This document shows positions 32,974-38,820 of a stretch of DNA of 38,820 nt, piece by piece. The stretch comes from JAAZCI01 sp046462535 (GTDB lineage Bacteria; Pseudomonadota; Gammaproteobacteria; Cardiobacteriales; Wohlfahrtiimonadaceae). Within the stretch, counting starts at the first letter, position 1. The number at the start of each line of letters is the position of its first letter. The stretch is taken from the NCBI GenBank assembly GCA_046462535.1, contig JBKGVF010000025.1:1-38820 (forward strand). Reading direction: 5' to 3'. A model generated the notes under the pieces. It had not been told where the DNA came from. It did not search any database and saw nothing but the letters and a program-made list of their open reading frames with translations. The position numbers were made by a program, and so were the translations under genes.

Positions 32974-34356
32974 ATGATGCCAGATCTAAATATCGCTATT
33001 GTAGGACATACTAATACTGGAAAAACCTCTTTAATACGAAGCCTAAGCAATGATCGCAACTTTGGAGCTGTTGCAGACGCACCCTCCACCACCACTAATG
33101 TAGAACGATTAACCCTCTCAAATGGCACAATGACCTTCCATTTTTATGATACACCAGGCATTGAAGATGCGATGGGAATCATCGATCAGCTAGAGGAGAG
33201 CCCCCTTAGCGACCCTAAACACGCACCTAATCGTCTACAAGCTTTTGTAGATAACCCTGCAAATCAAACCCTATATGAGCAAGAGATTAAAGTTCTACGT
33301 GCAGTATTACAAGCAGATCTTATTCTCTATGTTGTGGATATTCGTCTCCCATATCTTCCTAAATTCTCCGATGAGATTCATCTTATATTGCAAGCGCATA
33401 AGCCTCTTCTTCCCCTCTTTAACTTCCTCACCCAGGGGCGCTACCTTCAAGAGTGGCAGGAGGCTTTTAAAGTCTTTGGTATCCACCATATTTTAGAGTT
33501 CGACACCATTGTTCCGCCACGAAAACGGAGATTTTATGAGCAGATTGCCATTATGTTCCCCAACTACTATGAAGCGATTCAAAACTTTATTCAGCAGCAT
33601 GAGAGAGCCCAACAGCAACTGCATGAGGAGGCGCTCACTCAATTGGCAAACTTCTACCTTAACCTCCTCTCTACCCAAGTACGATTACCTAAATCCTCCT
33701 CCGATGAGGTGATCTTAACCACCTTGCAGAAAGTCGTTTCTACAACAGAAGAGGCTACGCTTCAAGCTCTCCTTACCCTCTATCGCTTTAATCGGGAGGA
33801 TGTAGCCCTTCTCTCACTCAATATTGAGACCATGAGAGCAGATAATCAGCTCTTCACCTCTGAACGCTTAATTGATTTCTCAATGCAATTTGGGAAAGGC
33901 GCGACGATAGGGGCCGGCCTTTTTGCTGGCGCTGATCTATTAGCTGGTTTTACAACATTAGGAGCAGCAACTGCTACAGGAGCATTAATCGGGGGAGTAA
34001 CCAGCAGTATGCGCCACTACGGAAGCAAACTATGGGATAAGCTCAATGATATTGAGCTCTACTCAATAAATGATGAAGCGCTACACCTGCTCACAACCCG
34101 TATGCTCACTTTAGTAGAACTCTTAAATGGCCGCTCACATGCCGATGTTCAACCAATCCTCTTAGAGTCGCCCAGTAAAGCCGATCCTAAACAGCACTCT
34201 ATTGCCCAACTTATTCAAGAAACTCGACGATATCGAGCCTATGATCACTATGCACAATTTGGCGAACGATACCGCCCCTCTAAAGAGCGAGATAGCGCCC
34301 TAGAAGAGATTACAGGTAAGTTAAAAGAGATTGTGGCGATACTTCCCCCCATTTAA
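32974..34356 (+). CDS. GTPase with DUF3482-like C-terminal region
   Basis: 460 residues. N-terminal G domain: P-loop GHTNTGKTS (11-19), a Thr-rich switch I (APSTTTNVERL, 36-46), DTPG (59-62). No clear NKxD is visible, which is common in this branch. The C-terminal half is helical, with a glycine/alanine-rich hydrophobic stretch at about 308-345 (GKGATIGAGLFAGADLLAGF and following), able to insert into membranes. That layout recalls dynamin-like or YcjX-like membrane GTPases. It ends 7 bases from the convergent cpdB-like gene, with no room for a terminator. Confidence 0.8.
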   Translation: MMPDLNIAIVGHTNTGKTSLIRSLSNDRNFGAVADAPSTTTNVERLTLSNGTMTFHFYDTPGIEDAMGIIDQLEESPLSDPKHAPNRLQAFVDNPANQTLYEQEIKVLRAVLQADLILYVVDIRLPYLPKFSDEIHLILQAHKPLLPLFNFLTQGRYLQEWQEAFKVFGIHHILEFDTIVPPRKRRFYEQIAIMFPNYYEAIQNFIQQHERAQQQLHEEALTQLANFYLNLLSTQVRLPKSSSDEVILTTLQKVVSTTEEATLQALLTLYRFNREDVALLSLNIETMRADNQLFTSERLIDFSMQFGKGATIGAGLFAGADLLAGFTTLGAATATGALIGGVTSSMRHYGSKLWDKLNDIELYSINDEALHLLTTRMLTLVELLNGRSHADVQPILLESPSKADPKQHSIAQLIQETRRYRAYDHYAQFGERYRPSKERDSALEEITGKLKEIVAILPPI

Positions 34357-34363
34357 AATGAGC

Positions 34364-36274
34364 CTAAAGAAGTAATCGATAACAGTGAAAGCCCTCCTCA
34401 TCTGTAAAGAGATACTGAGCGGGTTTTAAGGAGTTCTCTAAAATATATGTCTCCGCATCTGGATTATTGGAGCTCTCAAAATAGAGTTGACATCCCTTTA
34501 GTAACTCATAATCGAATGTCCAATTATAATCTGGCTCCACCTCTACCGCTCTTCCCTGTTGATTAAAGTGCTCCACATACTGCTTTAATACATCAGGAAT
34601 CTCATCCATAGTGATAATGAGCGCATTACCTCGCCCTGCTCCTGGAAAACGATCCACTAATGCTCGATAGCTATTCGTTGCTAATAGAAAAGTATCATCT
34701 GGAGCTACCGCTTTACCTTGATATGTTAAGAGATTAATTCGATGGGCATTCGGATCGATAAGATGGAGATCACCATCATAACGAGGAGGCTCTCTTAGAT
34801 CGATGGAGTATTCCACCCCTTTAATAATATCCACATTATAGGAGCGATACTCATCCCAATTAATTAATGGCTGTAATTTATTATTCTCTACATCAATCTG
34901 ATGATAGATACTTACACAACACTCTAACCACTCCCGTAGATCGTTACCACTAATGGTTAATACCACCAGCTGGTTAGGATAGACATAAAGATCGGCAACA
35001 TCTTTAAAGCTTAAAGCGCCCTTTGGAATTTCAGTGTAGTAGGTAGGATCATCTTTACGGCTCCCTACTTTAAAAAGAGGCACAGCAGAGAGCAGTGGAA
35101 TCCTCATCTGATCGGGTGCTAATTGTTCAATATACTGCTTAGCCACATAAGATTGAGCATCCGCCACAATTTGAACTGAACGATCATCCTGCACCAATGA
35201 GAGATAGCTATAAAACTCGCTATTACTCACTCCGATAGGAACATTCATTGCTTTGCGCGCTACTTCATGGGCCTCATTCAATCGCTCAAGATAACGAAGA
35301 TTGATACTGTTATCAGAAGCACCCTCCTTTGCTAAACTGCGCAAACGGGACTCTCCCCTCCCTACCACCCATTGATGTTGCTCTAGGCACAGGGTTAAAT
35401 TAATCTCACCTAAGTAACGGCTCCATGAGCCTGCCATCACTGACGGTATGCCATTAATAAGCCCTCGCTCCACATCAAAACCATAATCACTTAAGTGTGC
35501 AAAATCATTGGAGGGAAAACGTTTATGTTGATGTCCCGCAATCACTACATCAACCCCCTCTAACTTCGTTAAGTAATAAGCAGCATTTTCAGCCCCCTGC
35601 TCATAAGGCTCAACTGAGTATCCCGTATGAGCAAGCACTACAATAAGATCAGCCCCCTCAGCCTGTAGCTTAGGAAGGTAGTGAGCGACACTCTCTTGAA
35701 TATCATGAGTAGTTAATGGCATCCCCTCGGCAGCATACTGATCAAAGTGATTTTTATCCCATGTCGTCACTTGCGGTGGCAATACCCCAATTACCCCGAT
35801 ATTAATTTGATGGAGCGCTCCTCGATTAGAACGAAATTGCCGCTCTAATATAGTGTAGGGCCTAATCCAAGGGATCCCCTCAGGAGTGGTTAAATTAGCA
35901 CAAAGATAGGGAAAATCAGCTTGAGCTAAGATCGTCTCTAGAAAAGGGAGCCCAAAATTAAACTCATGATTCCCTAAAGTTGCTGCATCATACCCTAACT
36001 CATTCATTAAAATATATGCTGGGTGTCTCCGTTCTAGAGCATACTCCCGCATATAATCCCCAAGTGGACACCCTTGAATTAGGTCTCCATTATCAAAAAG
36101 CAACGTATTCTCCACCTCTCCTCGGGCCTGCTCTATAAGATTAGCTAAAGCGACAAGCCCAAATTGATCCACCACTTCATCACGATAGTAATCAAAGTTC
36201 ATAAAGTGGGCATGAAGATCAGTCGTTGCTAAAATTCGAATCTGAATCTCCTCTCTCTTACTTGCTCTATTCAT
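34364..36274 (-). CDS. CpdB-like 2',3'-cyclic nucleotide phosphodiesterase/3'-nucleotidase, no signal peptide
   Basis: 636 residues of the 5'-nucleotidase superfamily. Metallophosphoesterase motifs: ATTDLHAHFMNFDYY (D19, H21), DNGD (61-64), GNHEFNFG (101-107), AHTGYS and GHQHKR; then a C-terminal nucleotide-binding domain with LATNSYRALVDRFPGAGRG. It matches E. coli CpdB (about 647) in layout, but the protein begins MNRASKREEIQIRILATTDLH with no signal peptide. Upstream frame lies inside prfA, so no signal was missed. It may therefore act in the cytoplasm. It overlaps the prfA stop by 8 bases. Confidence 0.88.
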   Translation of the reverse strand: MNRASKREEIQIRILATTDLHAHFMNFDYYRDEVVDQFGLVALANLIEQARGEVENTLLFDNGDLIQGCPLGDYMREYALERRHPAYILMNELGYDAATLGNHEFNFGLPFLETILAQADFPYLCANLTTPEGIPWIRPYTILERQFRSNRGALHQINIGVIGVLPPQVTTWDKNHFDQYAAEGMPLTTHDIQESVAHYLPKLQAEGADLIVVLAHTGYSVEPYEQGAENAAYYLTKLEGVDVVIAGHQHKRFPSNDFAHLSDYGFDVERGLINGIPSVMAGSWSRYLGEINLTLCLEQHQWVVGRGESRLRSLAKEGASDNSINLRYLERLNEAHEVARKAMNVPIGVSNSEFYSYLSLVQDDRSVQIVADAQSYVAKQYIEQLAPDQMRIPLLSAVPLFKVGSRKDDPTYYTEIPKGALSFKDVADLYVYPNQLVVLTISGNDLREWLECCVSIYHQIDVENNKLQPLINWDEYRSYNVDIIKGVEYSIDLREPPRYDGDLHLIDPNAHRINLLTYQGKAVAPDDTFLLATNSYRALVDRFPGAGRGNALIITMDEIPDVLKQYVEHFNQQGRAVEVEPDYNWTFDYELLKGCQLYFESSNNPDAETYILENSLKPAQYLFTDEEGFHCYRLLL

Positions 36275-37355
36275 CTTCCCCTAATGCAGCTAATAACTCA
36301 GCTTGATTTTCTTGAATTAATGGCTCAATAACTTGATCAATCTCACCATCCATAATCTCTTCTAGTTTATAGAGGGTTAAATTGATACGGTGATCAGTAA
36401 TTCGTCCTTGTGGATAATTATAGGTACGGATACGCTCAGAACGATCACCCGATCCTACTAAGCTACGACGAGATTCACTCATCTCGCGCTCCTCGCGCTC
36501 TCGCTCAGCCTCAAGTAACCGAGCCCCTAAAAGGCTCATCGCTTTTGCTCTATTTTTATGCTGTGAACGCTCATCTTGACACTCCACCACAACGCCGGTA
36601 GGAATATGGGTAATTCGAATTGCTGAATCCGTAACGTTAACATGCTGCCCTCCCGCTCCAGATGAGCGGAAAGTATCTATTTTAAGATCAGCAGGATTAA
36701 TGTCGATCATCTCCGTCTCGGGAACTTCGGGCAGAATAGCTACCGTAGCTGCCGATGTATGTACTCGCCCTTGTGATTCTGTCTCCGGCACTCTCTGAAC
36801 ACGATGTACTCCTGACTCAAACTTCAAGCGGGAATAGGCCCCTTGTCCTGCAATTCGAGCAATAACCTCTCGATAACCACCATGCTCTCCATGATGCTCA
36901 CTTAACAATTCAACACCCCAACCCTGATTTTCAGCATAGCGCATATACATTCGGAGTAAGTCTCCTGCAAAAATAGCAGCCTCATCTCCTCCAGTTCCTG
37001 CTCGAACTTCTAAGAAGATATTATTATCATCATTAGGGTCTGTCGGAAGAAGTAAGATATTCAGATCATGTTTTAGCTCTTCCCGTCGCTGATTAAGAAC
37101 CTCCTCCTCTTCCTCTGCTAACTCAACCATTTCAGCATCTGAACTCTCTAACATCTCTGTTAAGTCTGCTAATGCAGCCTCATTCTCTTTCCACTCTGCT
37201 AACTTCTCCACAACAGGAGAGAGATGGGCGTACTCTTGAGAGAGTTCTCGAAATCGATCATTGTCATTAATCACCTCAGGATCAGAGAGTAGATAGGTTA
37301 TCTCATGATGACGCTCTGCGAGCTCTTCTAATTTAATTATTATACTGTCTTTCAT
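36267..37355 (-). CDS. prfA: Peptide chain release factor 1
   Basis: RF1, 362 residues. The GGQ peptidyl-hydrolysis motif is in SSGAGGQHVN (235-237), and the stop-codon-reading PxT tripeptide is PET (190-192) in RVPETESQGRVHTSA, which marks RF1 and not RF2. It releases chains at UAA and UAG. Often prmC (the GGQ methylase) follows prfA; here the downstream partner is the cpdB-like gene, translationally coupled by overlap. Divergent from ftsB with 119 bases between. Confidence 0.96.
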   Translation of the reverse strand: MKDSIIIKLEELAERHHEITYLLSDPEVINDNDRFRELSQEYAHLSPVVEKLAEWKENEAALADLTEMLESSDAEMVELAEEEEEVLNQRREELKHDLNILLLPTDPNDDNNIFLEVRAGTGGDEAAIFAGDLLRMYMRYAENQGWGVELLSEHHGEHGGYREVIARIAGQGAYSRLKFESGVHRVQRVPETESQGRVHTSAATVAILPEVPETEMIDINPADLKIDTFRSSGAGGQHVNVTDSAIRITHIPTGVVVECQDERSQHKNRAKAMSLLGARLLEAEREREEREMSESRRSLVGSGDRSERIRTYNYPQGRITDHRINLTLYKLEEIMDGEIDQVIEPLIQENQAELLAALGEDE

Positions 37356-37474
37356 AGTTTGTAACGTGTTAATATATCTGTTTAATTATTCCTCTTTATC
37401 GATCTATTATCGCAAATTAAGAGGGTTCCGTATATCACTCCCCCCTGAAATTTTATTTGATAGGAGCTTAATGC

Positions 37475-37765
37475 ATGGATTTTATGAATCTATTAACGAT
37501 AATTCTTATCTTTACACTAGGACTACTAGTGAAAAATCAGTGGTTTAACCCAGAAAGTGGTATACAAAAAACAGAAGCATTGGAAGCTCGTCTAGAATTA
37601 ACAAAAGAGCGTAATCAGGAGTTAAAGCTCCGCAATAGTGAGATTCAAGCAGAGATTGAGAGCATTAAATTCAATTATGATGCTCGTGAAGAGCTTGCAC
37701 GTAAACATCTTGGTCTGATTCAACAAGATGAGACATTCTTTCATATTACGCCAGCCGATGACTAA
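37475..37765 (+). CDS. ftsB: Cell division protein FtsB
   Basis: 96-residue bitopic protein: TM at about 4-20 (LLTIILIFTLGLLVK), WFN, then a coiled coil (about 30-65, LEARLELTKERNQELKLRNS) and the tail EELARKHLGLIQQDETFFHI, which matches the conserved FtsB end (E. coli [20 protein letters not shown]). It works with FtsL and FtsQ in the divisome and activates septal peptidoglycan synthesis. GGAG is about 8 bases before the ATG. In many gammaproteobacteria ispD follows; here an unknown membrane protein does, after 27 bases. Confidence 0.88.
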   Translation: MDFMNLLTIILIFTLGLLVKNQWFNPESGIQKTEALEARLELTKERNQELKLRNSEIQAEIESIKFNYDAREELARKHLGLIQQDETFFHITPADD

Positions 37766-37792
37766 TCTTCTTGCGAGGTTTTATATCAATAT

Positions 37793-38653
37793 ATGAGTGA
37801 CAAACATTACAATATAATATTCAAAGGGAACGTACTTCCCCATATTAAAAAGGAGCAGGCAATCAAAAGACTCGCTCTTCTATTAAAAAAAGAGCCGAGC
37901 CAGATTAGCAATCTTTTTAACGGTAAGTCCCATCAGCTCTCACATGCTCTTACCTATCAAGCAGCACAATCATATCAACGTCAATTGGCAGATAAGATAG
38001 GGATAGATGTGGAGTTAGTCGAGATTCCTACTCCTACTCACATAAAATCAGAGTCAGAAGAACCCTCAGAGAGTCCGACAGAGCAGAATGATATTAAAGA
38101 GACTCAAGGGGATGAAAGAGTAGAGCCAAAAACCTCTTCTAGAAATGAAGTAGCCATTATTGCTACGTTGGCTGCTGCACTGTTTCTTACCGGTGGCGCT
38201 GCACTCTACCTCTATCTTGATAAAAATGAACAGATTAAAGAGTTAGAACTTGAAAGGGAGCAATACCTACTTAAAGCGCAACAGCAGAGAGAGTCTACAA
38301 ATACTTATATAGAGAATCCTCTCCCAAAATGTATCATCGCAGAAGAAAACCCTGCTCTTCCTCTCTACCAAAAACTGGTAAGTGAGGCCCTACCTGAGCT
38401 TATTCAGCAAAATAATAGGGATATTAAATCAATCGCTTATCTTAATAGCCACACTCAAGAGGAATTACTCTATGACCCGAAACGAAATCAGAGATTATGC
38501 AGCTTAATTAGTGAATATAAAATCACTGATGGCTCTTCAGATGAAGGCAAAAGCCATCTTTTCAAAATTGAATATCTATTACACTATGATGATGCAATGG
38601 AGCTCTCGATTACCACAACTAAACATGATTATTTGGGGCATCGCATCAACTAA
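37793..38653 (+). CDS. Unrecognised single-pass membrane protein downstream of ftsB
   Basis: 286 residues. The N-terminal 80 (YNIIFKGNVLPHIKKEQAIKR to the GIDVELVE segment) look like the small domain seen at the start of several proteobacterial membrane proteins that binds or pairs with other partners. A polar acidic linker (about 81-118) follows, then one transmembrane helix (about 119-143), a coiled-coil-like stretch (about 145-170), and a C-terminal domain to residue 286. The N-terminus is probably cytoplasmic. It has a terminator behind it. I do not recognise the family; the position after ftsB makes an envelope or division role possible but unproven. Confidence 0.65.
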   Translation: MSDKHYNIIFKGNVLPHIKKEQAIKRLALLLKKEPSQISNLFNGKSHQLSHALTYQAAQSYQRQLADKIGIDVELVEIPTPTHIKSESEEPSESPTEQNDIKETQGDERVEPKTSSRNEVAIIATLAAALFLTGGAALYLYLDKNEQIKELELEREQYLLKAQQQRESTNTYIENPLPKCIIAEENPALPLYQKLVSEALPELIQQNNRDIKSIAYLNSHTQEELLYDPKRNQRLCSLISEYKITDGSSDEGKSHLFKIEYLLHYDDAMELSITTTKHDYLGHRIN

Positions 38654-38709
38654 ACAGCACAGAAAGAACCCATGATAGGAATATAGAACCCTTAAACATA
38701 GATGAGTAG

Positions 38710-38733
38710 AGAGCCCGAATTGGGCTCTTTTTT
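38710..38733 (+). terminator. Intrinsic terminator after the ftsB-linked gene
   Basis: AGAGCCC (38710-38716) and GGGCTCT (38722-38728) form a 7-bp GC-rich stem with a 5-base loop, followed by Ts to 38733. Confidence 0.8.
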
Positions 38734-38795
38734 CTTGGGTGGAATGTGGGGTGGGATGGGTCTCCGCTTCCCCCATTATCGTTGCCCAAGAAAAA
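38729..38795. repeat. Long inverted-repeat hairpin with a G-rich loop
   Basis: TTTTTCTTGGG (38729-38739) pairs perfectly with CCCAAGAAAAA (38785-38795). Inside it AATGTGGGG (38743-38751) can pair with CCCCATT (71-77 of that line, 38771-38777) with one bulge, and the loop holds the G-runs GGGG, GGG, GGG. The structure overlaps the terminator T-run on its left. It could be a REP-like element, a small mobile repeat or a structured RNA. Only one copy is in the window. Confidence 0.4.
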
Positions 38796-38820
38796 CCCCC
38801 TTGACTCACATTGAATCAAG

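Noticed and set aside
36267..37355. PET instead of PAT in the RF1 stop-reading tripeptide
   Set aside because: The family rule is PxT; Glu in the middle occurs in other RF1 proteins such as Bacillus, so it is not unusual.

Overview
The window is gene-dense chromosomal DNA from a Gram-negative gammaproteobacterium. The evidence is a full System I cytochrome c maturation operon, an RND efflux pump with a lipoprotein adaptor, ErpA, FtsB, YdfG, a split-alpha PntAaAbB transhydrogenase and a YgfZ-type protein. Base composition is moderately AT-rich by eye. A Cardiobacteriales-like host (Ignatzschineria/Wohlfahrtiimonas relatives) would fit, but that is inference from gene style and not from a search. 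No tRNA, rRNA, CRISPR array, insertion sequence or prophage was seen.

Layout. 1-264: the N-terminal part of an unknown membrane protein (minus strand, cut by the left edge). 265-692: a gene-poor stretch holding what looks like a degraded TonB-dependent receptor plug fragment and a good sigma70-type promoter. 693-2412: ydfG and an M19 dipeptidase. 2441-4266 (minus): alr and a glutathione S-transferase. 4404-6551 (plus): ygfZ-like, pfkA, ridA. 6636-11603 (minus): marR-acrA-acrB efflux locus. 11724-18814 (minus): ccmC-D-E-F-G-H-I-A-B, in which the ABC transporter genes ccmAB sit at the 3' end. 19126-22011 (plus): pntAa-pntAb-pntB. 22136-24871 (minus): polA. 24990-26572 (minus): an alpha/beta hydrolase overlapping a TauE/SafE permease. 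26836-30106 (plus): aspS, an NYN-domain protein with tandem LOTUS domains, and erpA. 30340-34356 (plus): a tight four-gene unit of slipin (band 7), NfeD, a DUF2868-like membrane protein and a DUF3482-like GTPase. 34364-37355 (minus): prfA overlapping a CpdB-like phosphodiesterase without a signal peptide. 37475-38653 (plus): ftsB and an unrecognised single-pass membrane protein. 38654-38820: a terminator and a G-rich structured sequence.

How the genes work together. The nine ccm genes export and attach haem to c-type cytochromes. PntAaAbB links the NADH/NADPH pools to the proton gradient. ErpA supplies Fe-S clusters and the YgfZ-like protein supports Fe-S enzymes. AcrAB, with an outer membrane channel that must be encoded elsewhere, exports toxic compounds, probably under the MarR protein, whose own promoter carries a perfect 17-bp palindrome. 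The slipin/NfeD/membrane protein/GTPase unit is the best candidate for an underdescribed system and may be a membrane-remodelling or microdomain module. The other locus most worth following is the NYN nuclease with two C-terminal LOTUS repeats. Several intrinsic terminators share an AGAGCC...GGCTCT stem.
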